Below are positions 34,156-43,436 of a DNA stretch of 64,000 nucleotides, piece after piece (within the stretch, counting starts at the first letter, position 1; each line of letters begins with the position of its first letter). The position numbers and the translations under genes are program-made. The stretch covers positions 1-64,000 of the forward strand of contig CAYTFW010000005.1 of the NCBI GenBank assembly GCA_964437145.1, written 5' to 3'. The notes under the pieces were generated by a model, which had not been told where the DNA came from, ran no database searches, and worked only from the letters and a program-made list of their open reading frames with translations. Source of the DNA: JAFAZJ01 sp964437145 (lineage in GTDB: Bacteria > Pseudomonadota > Alphaproteobacteria > Reyranellales > Reyranellaceae).

Positions 34156-34462
34156 GTCGCGAGCGAACTCCTGGCCGTGACCTTCCCCAGGCGCTGACGG
34201 TCCTCGCGAACCGGGTCACGGCGGGGCCGGGTGATGCACCCGGGCCGAAGACGAGTCAAGGGAGGCACGCATGAGGCGACCTCATCTTCGAGTCGTTTCA
34301 TAGCTTGTGCGGATAAGTCCGTTTTGGGCGCTATGAAACTGTGGATAAGATCCTAATTTTCCTTCTCATTCAGAGCATTAAGCGGCCGCAAGACTCCTCG
34401 TTTGTGCCGCCACAGCGGTTCCCGGATCATACCGGTGGGGAAGCGTTGACGAGGGGGACGTC
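34156..34462. other. 307-bp divergent intergenic region (kup / C13-like gene)
   Basis: No ORF. Kup-proximal part: a GC-rich hairpin around 34225-34246 (GGCCGGGTG / CACCCGGGCC, one bulged base), which would be in the kup leader. Middle: a drop to AT-rich sequence (34330-34385) with the exact 9-mer TGTGGATAA (34340-34348; reverse TTATCCACA) and a one-mismatch version TGCGGATAA (34308-34316). These resemble DnaA boxes, but two sites are too few to call an origin. The AT-rich part probably contains the divergent promoters. I do not recognise a riboswitch. Confidence 0.55.
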
Positions 34463-35272
34463 ATGCGCGGCACGGCGGAAACGGCCGTCCGGTGGGGCGT
34501 GGTTGGGCTGATCGCCGCGGTCTTGGCGGCTTGCGTGCCGCACGATCCGGAGTCGCAGGGTGCGGCCCCTGTTCCGTCCACGCTGGTCACTTCTGGGTTA
34601 CCAGCGATCGCGGCCGCCGATTGGAAGGCGCTGGTGGTCGGCGGCGCCGCCGACCGGCCGATCTACGATTTCGCCGCCGAGGACATCGCCGGCCGTTTGC
34701 GCGGCGCGGGCGTCACGCGCGTGGCCCTGCACACCGCCTCGCTGACAGCGCCCGATGGCGGCGCTCGGCCGCCGGCGCGGCTGTCCAGCCTGCGCCAGTC
34801 GCTCTCGGCCCTGGGCACGCGTTCCAGCGAGGCCTGCCTGCTCTATTTCAGCTCGCATGGCGAGCAGGGCACGCTGCGCTTGGCGGACGAACCCAACGGT
34901 CGCAAGGCCTCGCTCGGCGACATCGATCGGCTGGCGACCCTCGCCTGCGGCGATCGGCCGACGGTGTTGGTGCTGTCGGGCTGCGAGACCGGCTCGTTCA
35001 TCACCGCGCAGCTGGAGCGTCCCAACCGCATCATCATCGCCGCCGCCGCGCGCGGCCGCGCGACCTACGCCGCGAAGCTCGACGAGCGCCACGGCGCCTT
35101 CGACCGCTGCCTGATCGGCGCCTACGATTCGGGCGCCACCACGTGGCGCCAGCTGTTCCAGAATCTGTTGCCGTGCGTCGCCGAGCGCGAGGCGTGGCTT
35201 GGCGTGAGGGCCTCGCGGCCGCAGGCCTCGTTCGGCGCCGCCGTCGCCGACCTCAGGCTGCCGGCGCGTTGA
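34463..35272 (+). CDS. lipoprotein with a C13 (legumain/caspase-fold) peptidase-like domain
   Basis: 269 residues. A lipoprotein signal peptide ends in LAAC (Cys24 as the lipidation site). The domain carries a His-Cys dyad in caspase-like context: H132 in LLYFSSHGEQG and C174 in VLVLSGCETGSFI. This is the pattern of peptidase family C13, and the following RIIIAAAARGRATYAAK also fits. Predicted to sit at the periplasmic face of a membrane. Bacterial C13-like proteins are poorly characterised, so protease activity is inferred from the dyad only. A perfect hairpin follows the stop. Confidence 0.78.
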   Translation: MRGTAETAVRWGVVGLIAAVLAACVPHDPESQGAAPVPSTLVTSGLPAIAAADWKALVVGGAADRPIYDFAAEDIAGRLRGAGVTRVALHTASLTAPDGGARPPARLSSLRQSLSALGTRSSEACLLYFSSHGEQGTLRLADEPNGRKASLGDIDRLATLACGDRPTVLVLSGCETGSFITAQLERPNRIIIAAAARGRATYAAKLDERHGAFDRCLIGAYDSGATTWRQLFQNLLPCVAEREAWLGVRASRPQASFGAAVADLRLPAR

Positions 35273-35276
35273 GTTT

Positions 35277-35331
35277 GGGCCGCGCCGCTCCAGCGGCGCT
35301 CTGAAGGGGCGCCGCTGGAGCGGCGCGGCCC
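35277..35331. terminator. perfect 23-bp inverted repeat, probable bidirectional terminator
   Basis: Arms GGGCCGCGCCGCTCCAGCGG+CGC (35277-35299) and its exact complement (35309-35331), with a 9-base loop TCTGAAGGG. It fills the gap between two convergent genes. The arms are themselves internally palindromic, as in the other intergenic repeats here, so it may also be a mobile repeat. T runs are weak. Confidence 0.75.
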
Positions 35332-35342
35332 GAAGAGAAAGC

Positions 35343-36403
<1,061 letters not shown>

Positions 36404-36407
<4 letters not shown>

Positions 36408-37099
36408 GCCGGCGCTCCGATGCGACGCGCCAGGGCGCGATTGAGGAGTTCCGCGCCGGCCAGCGCCGCCAGCGCGACGGCGACGGAGATCAGGGTCAGA
36501 CGCAGCGCCGGGCCGTCGCCGCCGGGCACCTGCGTGTAGGCGTAGATCGCCAGCGGCAGGGTGCGCGTCTCGCCGGGGATGCTGGAGACGAAGGTGATGG
36601 TGGCGCCGAACTCGCCCAGCGAGCGAGCGAAGCTGAGCACGGTGCCGGCCAGCACGCCCGGCGCCATCAGCGGCAGGGTGATGGTGAGGAAGACCTGCCA
36701 GGGTGGCGCGCCCAATGTGCGCGCGGCCTGCTCGAGCTTGCGATCGACGGCCTGAGCCGAGAGTCGGATCGCCTGCGTCATCAGCGGAAAGCCCATGACG
36801 GCCGCCGCCAGCACCGCGCCGCGCCATGAAAACGCGAAGTCGATGCCGAACCAGTCGCGCAGCGGCGCGCCCAGCGGACCTTTGGGCGCGAACAGGATCA
36901 GCAGCACATAGCCCACGACCACCGGCGGCAGCACCAGCGGCAGATGCAATACGGCGTCGATCGCCGCCTTGCCGGGGAAGCTGTGACGCGCCAGCGCCCA
37001 GCCCACCGCGATCGCCGGCACGAGGCTGATCGCGACGCTCCACGCCGCGACCTTCACGCTCAGCAGGAGAATGCCGATCTCCTCGGGCGACAGGAGCAT
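36404..37099 (-). CDS. modB: molybdate ABC transporter permease
   Basis: 231 residues, about five to six membrane helices. The permease EAA-type loop is present (LEQAARTLGAPPWQVFLTITLPLMAPGVLAG), and FGATITFVSSIPGETRTLPLAIY is the ModB/CysT-type C-terminal segment. ATG 37099, ten bases after modA. Forms the membrane channel of ModABC. Confidence 0.95.
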
Positions 37100-37108
37100 G
37101 CCGCGCCG

Positions 37109-37876
37109 TTACTTCGGCGGCGGGCCGAAGCCCGCCTGCTGAAGCGCCGCCTGCGATGGCGGGCTCATCAGGAAATCAAGGAAGGCCTGGGCGCGTGGGC
37201 TCCTGGCGTTGGCCGTCACGGCCATGGGGTAGACCACCGGCGGATGGCTACCGGCGGGGAAGCTGGCGACGACGCGCACCTTCGGCTCAACCTTGGCGTC
37301 GGTGCCGTAGACGATGCCCAGCGGCGCCACGCCGCGCGCCACGAAAGCCAGCGCGTCGCGCGCGTTCTCGGCCCGCGCGGTCTTGCCGGAGACCTGGTCC
37401 CAGACGCCGAAGTGCACCAGCGCCGCTTTGGCATAGCGACCGGCCGGCACCGAGTCGGGGTCGGCCAATGAAAGCCGGCCTTCACCCAAAGCGGCGGCGA
37501 TCGGGAAGTTCGGCGCCGGCGTCAACGCGACCTTGCTGTCGGCCGGCGCGATGATCACCAGCAGATTGGTGGCGAGCGCGCGCTGGGTCTCGGGCCTCAC
37601 CGCCTTCCTGTCGACGACATGCTTCATCCACGGCTCGTCGGCGGAGATGAACACGTCGCCCGGCGCGCCGTTCTCGATCTGGCGCGCCAGCGCCGAGGAG
37701 GCGGCGTAGACCGCGACGCAGCGCGGCTCGCCTTTGGCCAGCCAGTCCGCGCACAGCCCGTCGAGCACGTTCGACAGGCTGGCCGCCGCCAGCACGCGGA
37801 TCTCCTGCGCCGCGACCGGCGTCACGGCGGCGAACGACAGTCCCGCCACGAAAGCCAGACGCAACGCCACGCGCAT
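37109..37876 (-). CDS. modA: periplasmic molybdate-binding protein
   Basis: 255 residues with a signal peptide (MRVALRLAFVAGLSFAAVTPVAA). ModA features are visible: EIRVLAAASLSNVL at the mature start, YAASSALARQIENGAPGDVFISADEPWM, and ALAFVARGVAPLGIVYGTDA. It captures molybdate (or tungstate) in the periplasm for ModBC. First gene of modABC. Its promoter lies in the 110-bp divergent gap carrying a ModE-like palindrome. Confidence 0.95.
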   Translation of the reverse strand: MRVALRLAFVAGLSFAAVTPVAAQEIRVLAAASLSNVLDGLCADWLAKGEPRCVAVYAASSALARQIENGAPGDVFISADEPWMKHVVDRKAVRPETQRALATNLLVIIAPADSKVALTPAPNFPIAAALGEGRLSLADPDSVPAGRYAKAALVHFGVWDQVSGKTARAENARDALAFVARGVAPLGIVYGTDAKVEPKVRVVASFPAGSHPPVVYPMAVTANARSPRAQAFLDFLMSPPSQAALQQAGFGPPPK

Positions 37877-37891
37877 GCCGCCACTCCGCCG

Positions 37892-37917
37892 ATCGTTATA
37901 TCCGCGCGAATATATCG
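37892..37917. promoter_or_regulatory. ModE-box-like operator between modA and modE
   Basis: ATCGTTATAT, CCGCGCGA, ATATATCG: two inverted TATAT half-sites very close to the Escherichia coli ModE operator pattern (CGnTATAT...ATATAnCG). It lies 16 bp upstream of the modA start and 70 bp from the divergent regulator. ModE-molybdate binding here would block modABC transcription. Confidence 0.8.
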
Positions 37918-37986
37918 CATGTCGTCGCGCGGACGCGCAAGCGTCGCCGGCTTGGCTTGAGGGCGCGTTCGTCGTCTAATCGCGCG

Positions 37987-38385
37987 ATGGCGACGCTCAA
38001 TCTGCGCATCGAGTTCGGCGGGCAGGACGCGGTGGGTCCGGGCAAGATCCGGCTGCTCGAGCTGATCGACTCCAGCGGCTCGATCGCCGCCGCCGGCCGT
38101 GACATGGGCATGTCATACCGCCGCGCCTGGCTCTTGATCGACGAGGTCAACCGTTGCTTCCGCCAGCCGGTGGTCGAGAAGCGCGCCGGCGGCGATGGCG
38201 GCGGCGGCGCCGCGCTGACGCCGTTCGGCCGCGCCCTTGTCACGCACTATCGCGCCATCGAGGCCAAGGCCGCCGCCGCCGCGACGCCACATTTGCGCGC
38301 GCTCAATCGCCAACTGCAGGCGCCGAAACTCCTGTCGCGAAATCGTGTAGTGTCCCGGGGCACAGTCGCTGGCACCCGACGATGA
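37987..38385 (+). CDS. modE: ModE-type winged-helix regulator without molybdate-binding domain
   Basis: 132 residues. The N-terminal ~110 residues are the ModE winged helix: KIRLLELIDSSGSIAAAGRDMGMSYRRAWLLIDEVNRCF, then LTPFGRALVTHYRAIE. The Mop/TOBE domains of full ModE (about 260 residues) are absent, so molybdate sensing must be indirect or through a partner. The start ATG 37987 gives MATLNLRIEFG. Divergent from modABC with a ModE-like box between, so autoregulation and repression of mod are likely. The last ~20 residues (LLSRNRVVSRGTVAGTRR) look unstructured. Confidence 0.85.
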   Translation: MATLNLRIEFGGQDAVGPGKIRLLELIDSSGSIAAAGRDMGMSYRRAWLLIDEVNRCFRQPVVEKRAGGDGGGGAALTPFGRALVTHYRAIEAKAAAAATPHLRALNRQLQAPKLLSRNRVVSRGTVAGTRR

Positions 38386-38423
38386 TATTGGTGGGATCGG
38401 CGCCGTCGTCGGGAGAGTAGTCC

Positions 38424-39467
38424 ATGTCCGAACGTCCACGCCTGCTCGCGTTGAGCACGGCCGTTCCGCCTTATACGCTCGACCAGCGCGCGGTCTGCGC
38501 GCGCGTGGCGCACGCGCTGGGCGGCCGTCTCGATGTCGAGAAGCTGCTGCCGGTGTTCGGCAACGCCGGCATCGAGCGGCGCTATTCCTGCGTGCCGATC
38601 GAATGGTACGAGCAGACGCATGGCTGGGCGGAGCGCACCCGACTGTTCATCGACAATGCAGTGGCGCTGCTGGAACGCATCACGCTGGATTGCCTCGACG
38701 AGGCCGGGCTGCGGCGCGAGGACATCGACGCCATCGTCGTCGCCTCGACCACCGGCATCGCCACGCCCAGCCTCGACGCGCTGCTGATCGAGCGGTTGGG
38801 CCTGCGCCGCGACATCCGCCGCCTGCCGATCTTCGGCCTGGGCTGCGCCGGCGGCGTCACCGGGCTCGCGCGCGCCGTCGACCTGGCGCGGGCGACGCCC
38901 GGCTCGCGCGTGCTGTTCCTGGTCGTCGAGCTCTGCGCGCTGACCTTCCGCCGCGACGATTTCGATCGCAGCAACATCGTCGCCACCGCGCTGTTCGGCG
39001 ACGGCGCGGCCGGCGCCATCGTGTCGAGCGACGGCGACGGCCCGGCCTTCGGGCCGGCGGGCGAGCACACCTGGCCGGATTCGCTGGGCGTCATGGGCTG
39101 GGACGTGCGCGACGACGGGCTGAAGGCGATCTTCGCGCAGAGCATTCCGAGCCTAGTCGAGAACGGCCTGCGCGTCGTCTTCGACGACTACCTCGCGCGC
39201 AACGATCGTTGCATATCGTCGGTCGACGGCTTCGCCTGCCATCCCGGCGGCGCCAAGGTGCTCGATGCGCTGGAAGATTCGCTGGAGCTGCAGCGCGGTT
39301 CGCTCGAGGACAGCCGCGCCACCTTGCGCGACTACGGCAACATGTCGGCGGCCACCGCCCTCTTCGTGCTGCGACGCATGAAGGACAAGCTGGCCACGCA
39401 AAGCACGTTGCTGAGCGCGCTGGGGCCGGGCTTCTCGGCCAGCTTCCTGATGCTCGACGGACGATGA
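38424..39467 (+). CDS. type III polyketide synthase
   Basis: 347 residues of the chalcone/stilbene synthase superfamily. The catalytic triad is intact: C141 (FGLGCAGG), H273 (FACHPGG) and N306 (YGNMSA). The C-terminal GPGFSASF loop is also present. Bacterial enzymes of this group extend fatty acyl-CoA with malonyl-CoA to alkylresorcinols or alkylpyrones. Start ATG 38424. It overlaps the methyltransferase gene by ATGA, and an MFS exporter follows, so the product is probably modified and exported. Confidence 0.93.
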   Translation: MSERPRLLALSTAVPPYTLDQRAVCARVAHALGGRLDVEKLLPVFGNAGIERRYSCVPIEWYEQTHGWAERTRLFIDNAVALLERITLDCLDEAGLRREDIDAIVVASTTGIATPSLDALLIERLGLRRDIRRLPIFGLGCAGGVTGLARAVDLARATPGSRVLFLVVELCALTFRRDDFDRSNIVATALFGDGAAGAIVSSDGDGPAFGPAGEHTWPDSLGVMGWDVRDDGLKAIFAQSIPSLVENGLRVVFDDYLARNDRCISSVDGFACHPGGAKVLDALEDSLELQRGSLEDSRATLRDYGNMSAATALFVLRRMKDKLATQSTLLSALGPGFSASFLMLDGR

Positions 39468-39973
39468 TCGCGGCGCTGATCATCATCGGCCTGGTGGCGG
39501 CGCAGCGGCTGGGCGAGCTGGTCTATGCCCGGCGCAACACCCGCGCGCTCCTGGCGAAAGGCGCGGTCGAGGTCGGCCGCGCGCACTATCCGCTGTTCGT
39601 GCTGCTGCACGGATCGTGGCTGGTGGCGATCGTGGCGCTGCTGCCGCCGTCGCCGCCGATCCATTGGCCGGCGCTGGTGGCGCTCATCGCCCTGCAGGGA
39701 TTGCGGCTGTGGGTGATCGCGACGCTGGGGCCGTACTGGACGACGCGCATCGTCACCTTGCCGGGCGCGCCGCTGGTGCGCGGCGGGCCCTACCGCTTCC
39801 TACGCCATCCCAACTACGCCGTGGTCGTCGGCGAGATCGCGGTCCTGCCGCTGGTGTTCGGGCAGGTCGGCGTCGCCATCGTCTTCTCGATCCTCAACGC
39901 GGCGCTGCTGTGGTGGCGGATCCGTATCGAGGATCGGGCGTTGCGCGCGCGGCGGGAGCGGCCGGGTGCCTGA
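39464..39973 (+). CDS. isoprenylcysteine carboxyl methyltransferase-like membrane enzyme
   Basis: 169 residues, about four membrane helices. The ICMT/NnrU-like C-terminal core is present: GPYWTTRIVTLPGAPLVRGGPYRFLRHPNYAVVVGEI, with R-H-P-N-Y as the AdoMet-site signature, and a terminal W-x-R-I-x-x-E-D. In several bacteria such a gene directly follows a type III PKS and O-methylates the alkylpyrone product. It overlaps the PKS stop as ATGA and the MFS gene by 8 bp. Confidence 0.9.
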   Translation: MIAALIIIGLVAAQRLGELVYARRNTRALLAKGAVEVGRAHYPLFVLLHGSWLVAIVALLPPSPPIHWPALVALIALQGLRLWVIATLGPYWTTRIVTLPGAPLVRGGPYRFLRHPNYAVVVGEIAVLPLVFGQVGVAIVFSILNAALLWWRIRIEDRALRARRERPGA

Positions 39974-41507
39974 AGCGGCGGTGCGCGCCGACCTGCGGAC
40001 GTGGCTCGGCTTCCTGGCGATGTGCGTCGCCATGTTCATGGCCATCCTCGACATCCAGATTGTCGCCAGCTCGCTCACCGCCATCGGCGGCGCGCTCGGC
40101 ATCGCGCATGACGATCTGAGCTGGATCCAGACGGCCTATCTGGTGGCCGAGGTGATCGCGATCCCGCTGTCGGGCTGGCTGACGCGCGCGTTCGGGCTGC
40201 GCTGGCTGATGGCCGGCGCGACCCTGGGCTTCACCGTCAGCAGCCTGGGCTGCGCGCTGGCCGGCGACTTCGCCGCGCTGGTCGCCTGGCGCATCGTGCA
40301 GGGCCTGTTCGGCGGCCTGCTGATCCCCGGCGTGTTCACCGCCGGCTTCACGCTCTTTCCGCCCACGCATCACACCAAGGTGGCGACGATCGCCGGCAGC
40401 TTCGCGATGATCGCGCCGACCATCGGTCCGGCGCTCGGCGGCTGGCTGACCGAGACGACGTCGTGGCACTGGATGTTCCTGATCAACCTGCCGCCCGGCC
40501 TGATCGTCGTGGCGCTGGTCGCGCTGTTCGTGCGCGGCGCCAAGCCGGACTGGTCGACCTTGTGGCGCATCAGCGCCTCGACCGTGCTGTGCGCGGCGAT
40601 ATTCCTCGGCGGGTTGGAGCTGCTGCTGAAGACCGGCCCGCGCAACGACTGGCAGGGCCCTGTCGTGATCGCACTGTACATCGTCTGTCCGCTGGCCGCG
40701 GCGGCGAGCGCCTGGCTCTGCCTGACGCGCGCGCATCCGCTGGTCGATCTGCGGCGTTTCGGTGATCGCGGTTTTTCCCTGGGCTGCGGCCTGAACTTCG
40801 TCCTCGGCGTCGGCCTCTATGGCGCCACCTACCTGCTGGCGGTGTTCCTCGGCCTGGTGCGCGATATGGGGCCGCTTCAGATCGGCACGGTCATGGCCGT
40901 GACCGGCGCCGTGCAGTTGCTGGTGGCGCCGCTCGCCGCGTGGATCGAGCCGCGCATCGATGCCCGTGGCCTGACCGCCTTCGGCTTCGCGCTGTTCGCC
41001 GCCGGCCTGATCGCCAACGGCTTCACCACGCCGCGCGCGGGCTTCGACGAGCTGTTCTGGCCGCAGGTGCTGCGTGGCGCGGCCATGCTGCTCTGCCTGC
41101 TGCCGATCACGCGGCTGGCGCTCGATGGCTGGAACGACGCCGAATCGGCCGAAGCCAGCGGCGTGTTCAACCTGACCCGCGTGCTGGGCGGCGCCATCGG
41201 CATCGCGCTGATCGACACCATCCTCGAGCAGCGCGCGCCGGTCCATGGCGCGCGCCTGGCCGAGCGCCTGATGGCCGGCGACCGCGAGGCCGCGCGCTTC
41301 GTCGGCCTGCCGCTGGAGCGCTTCACCGGCGTGCCGATCGGAGCTGTCGACGTCGGAACGCAGGAGACGGTCCGTCCGCTGGTCGAGCGCGCGGCGATGA
41401 CCTTGTCGTTCAACGAGGCGTGGCTGGCGGTGGGCGCGGCCTTCGTGCTGGCGCTGGTGATGGTGCCGTTTATTCCGCGGCGCATTGGGCTGTCATCCCG
41501 AGCGTAG
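39966..41507 (+). CDS. MFS exporter of the DHA2 (EmrB/QacA) family
   Basis: 513 residues, 14 predicted membrane helices. The family motifs are present: FMAILDIQIVASSLTAIGGAL, RIVQGLFGGLLIPG, and motif C GSFAMIAPTIGPALGGWLTE. GTG start at 39966 overlaps the upstream gene. DHA2 pumps export drugs or lipophilic metabolites with H+. Here it may export the methylated polyketide. The last residues (LSSRA) and the TAG stop are encoded inside the family A repeat, so the native C-terminus may have been replaced. No EmrA-like adaptor is nearby. Confidence 0.92.
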   Translation: MPEAAVRADLRTWLGFLAMCVAMFMAILDIQIVASSLTAIGGALGIAHDDLSWIQTAYLVAEVIAIPLSGWLTRAFGLRWLMAGATLGFTVSSLGCALAGDFAALVAWRIVQGLFGGLLIPGVFTAGFTLFPPTHHTKVATIAGSFAMIAPTIGPALGGWLTETTSWHWMFLINLPPGLIVVALVALFVRGAKPDWSTLWRISASTVLCAAIFLGGLELLLKTGPRNDWQGPVVIALYIVCPLAAAASAWLCLTRAHPLVDLRRFGDRGFSLGCGLNFVLGVGLYGATYLLAVFLGLVRDMGPLQIGTVMAVTGAVQLLVAPLAAWIEPRIDARGLTAFGFALFAAGLIANGFTTPRAGFDELFWPQVLRGAAMLLCLLPITRLALDGWNDAESAEASGVFNLTRVLGGAIGIALIDTILEQRAPVHGARLAERLMAGDREAARFVGLPLERFTGVPIGAVDVGTQETVRPLVERAAMTLSFNEAWLAVGAAFVLALVMVPFIPRRIGLSSRA

Positions 41508-41555
41508 CGAGGGATCTAGGATCGCCCTAGATCCCTCGCTGCGCTCGGAATGACA
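41491..41555. repeat. intergenic palindrome, family A copy 2 (overlaps the MFS gene end)
   Basis: Arms TGTCATCCCGAGCGTAGCGA and CGCTGCGCTCGGAATGACA with CTAGATCCCTCG near the centre. The left arm lies within the coding sequence of the exporter and supplies its stop codon. Confidence 0.88.
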
Positions 41556-41562
41556 GATGTCG

Positions 41563-42978
41563 CTAACGCCCGCGCCAAGGCTTGACGATCAGCGCCACGA
41601 GATTGGCTAGGCCGAAGACGATGATGGAAAGGGCGACCGCCCAGAACAGGCCGCGTTCGCCCAGGCCCCAGACATGCACCGCAAGCCAGCCGCCGCCGGC
41701 CACCAGCGCCAGGCGCACGAAGGCGATGGCCAGCGGCACGCCCTGCCGGCCGGCGCCTTGCGAGGCGAAGTTCAGCGCCATGCCCAGGCCGAAGAAGGCG
41801 TAGAACGGCGCGGCGCGGGTCAAATAGGTCACGCCGGTCTGTTGCACCAGCGGATCGGCGCTGAAGAGCGACATCCAGCCCTGCGGGAAGATCGCCGCCA
41901 GCAAGCCCACGGTGCCGGTCAGCGCCGCGGCCATCAGCGAGCCGATGATGGCGACGCGCACCGCGCGTTGCCACTGGCCGGCGCCGACGGCGATGCCGAC
42001 CAGGGTGGTGAGCGCCGAGCCGATGCCGAAGGCCAGCGGCACCAGCATGAACTCCAGCCGCGAGCCGACGCCGTAGCCGGCCAGCGCCGCCACGCCGAAG
42101 CCGGCGACCAGCAGGGTGACGAGGATGGTCGCGAGGTTGGCGGTGAGCGCCGAGATCGAGGAGATCAGGCCGACGCGCAGGATCGGCGCGAACAGCGCAC
42201 CCCGCAGCGAGACGCCGCGCAAATCAAGCGCGACGCCGGCCGCGCCGCGGCGCAGCGCGACAAGCATCAGCCCTGATGCGAGCAGGGCGGTGAGGATCGC
42301 GGAGACAGCGGCGCCGGCGATGCCCATGCCGCCCCAGCCGCCGATACCGAGCGCCAGCACGTAGGTCAGCGGGATCTGCAGCAGCGAGCTCAGCAGCATC
42401 GCCTTGCCGGGCAGGGCGGCGTTGCCGGCGCCCCTGAGGATCGCCGACAGCGCGAACATCGCCCAGTGCGCGGCGGCGCCGGCGAAGACGGTATCGGAAT
42501 AGGTCAGCGCATAGGCCAGCACGCGGGCCGGATCGCCGCCGGCGCCCGCGCCGCCGCCGCGCAGGCTGCCGAGCAGGCGATAGATATCGGCGCCGAAGAC
42601 GCGCATGCCGATGGTGAACAGCAGTGCGAAACCCAGCGCGACGATCAGCGCGTGCACGACCAGCGCGCGCGCGTCGGCGGTGCGCCCGCCACCCGCGGCG
42701 CGCGCGATCGCCGAGGCGATGCCGCCGCCGATGCCGCCGGCGGCCATCATGGTCATCAGCATCAGCAGCGGGAAGACAAGCGCGAAGCCGGCCAGCGCGT
42801 CGGTGCCGAGCTGGCCGATCACCCAGGTCTCGGCGATGCTGACGCCGGATTGCGCGATCATGACAGCCGTGGTCGGCAGCGCCAGGCGCGCGATGGTCGG
42901 CACCGGCGGCGCCGACAGCAGGGGATGCGGCGCGGGCGGCGCCGAGGATTGGCGCGAGACGGGAGCGGAATCGGGCAT
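41563..42978 (-). CDS. MATE-family multidrug efflux protein
   Basis: 471 residues with 12 hydrophobic helices in two halves. MATE motifs include IARLALPTTAVMIAQSGVSIAETWVIG near the N-terminus, AILRGAGNAALPG at the end of the first half, and GYGVGSRLEFMLVPLAFGIGSALTTLVGIAVGAG in the second. Predicted Na+- or H+-driven export of cations or drugs. The N-terminal ~25 residues are a Pro/Ser-rich cytoplasmic extension. Convergent with the MFS exporter across the family A repeat. Confidence 0.92.
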   Translation of the reverse strand: MPDSAPVSRQSSAPPAPHPLLSAPPVPTIARLALPTTAVMIAQSGVSIAETWVIGQLGTDALAGFALVFPLLMLMTMMAAGGIGGGIASAIARAAGGGRTADARALVVHALIVALGFALLFTIGMRVFGADIYRLLGSLRGGGAGAGGDPARVLAYALTYSDTVFAGAAAHWAMFALSAILRGAGNAALPGKAMLLSSLLQIPLTYVLALGIGGWGGMGIAGAAVSAILTALLASGLMLVALRRGAAGVALDLRGVSLRGALFAPILRVGLISSISALTANLATILVTLLVAGFGVAALAGYGVGSRLEFMLVPLAFGIGSALTTLVGIAVGAGQWQRAVRVAIIGSLMAAALTGTVGLLAAIFPQGWMSLFSADPLVQQTGVTYLTRAAPFYAFFGLGMALNFASQGAGRQGVPLAIAFVRLALVAGGGWLAVHVWGLGERGLFWAVALSIIVFGLANLVALIVKPWRGR

Positions 42979-43083
42979 ACGATACTCGAGGACGGGACTA
43001 ATACGTGTATATGCACGAATCGTCGTCGAGCGCCATAGGCGTTTCGCTCATGCTAGGGTGAGCGCGAACGCGAGGGCAGGACG

Positions 43084-43392
43084 ATGGCGGAACGCGACGA
43101 GGACAAATCCAGGCCGATGGCCAAGGGCACCAAGCAGCTCGAGACCGACCGCGCCATCGTCTGGGAGTGGCGCATGCCGCCGGGCGCGCGCACCGGCTGG
43201 CATCGCCACGGGCACGACTACATCGTCGTGCCGCTGGTCGACGGCAAGCTCGGCGTGTGGACGGGCACGCAGTATGTCGAGTCCGACATGAAGAAGGGCG
43301 TGTCGTACACGCGCGCCGTCGGCGTCGAGCACGACGTGATCAACCCCAATCCCCACGAGTACGTGTTCATCGAGATCGAGCTGAAGCCGTAG
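43084..43392 (+). CDS. single-domain cupin
   Basis: 102 residues forming one conserved cupin barrel. Metal-ligand motif 1 is GWHRHGHDYIVVPLVDGKLGVW, with the two His, and a later His lies in GVEHDVINPNPHEYVFIEIEL. No other domain. Small cupins of this type bind a metal and a small ligand and may be isomerases, dioxygenases or storage proteins; nothing fixes the role here. ATG 43084 with GAGGGCAGG upstream. Confidence 0.85.
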   Translation: MAERDEDKSRPMAKGTKQLETDRAIVWEWRMPPGARTGWHRHGHDYIVVPLVDGKLGVWTGTQYVESDMKKGVSYTRAVGVEHDVINPNPHEYVFIEIELKP

Positions 43393-43406
43393 GGCGAATC
43401 CATGCA

Positions 43407-43434
43407 GTCATCCCTCGCTGCGCTCGGGATGACA
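43407..43434. repeat. deletion derivative of repeat family A
   Basis: GTCATCCCTCGCTGCGCTCG followed by GGATGACA. The very start of the left arm is joined directly to the right arm, as if the central ~40 bp were deleted. It lies between the convergent cupin and aldolase genes. Confidence 0.75.
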
Positions 43435-43436
43435 GA

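Noticed and set aside
34156..34462. Replication origin or c-di-AMP-type riboswitch upstream of kup
   Set aside because: Only one perfect and one imperfect DnaA-like 9-mer, no origin-associated genes nearby, and the leader does not match a riboswitch I can recognise.
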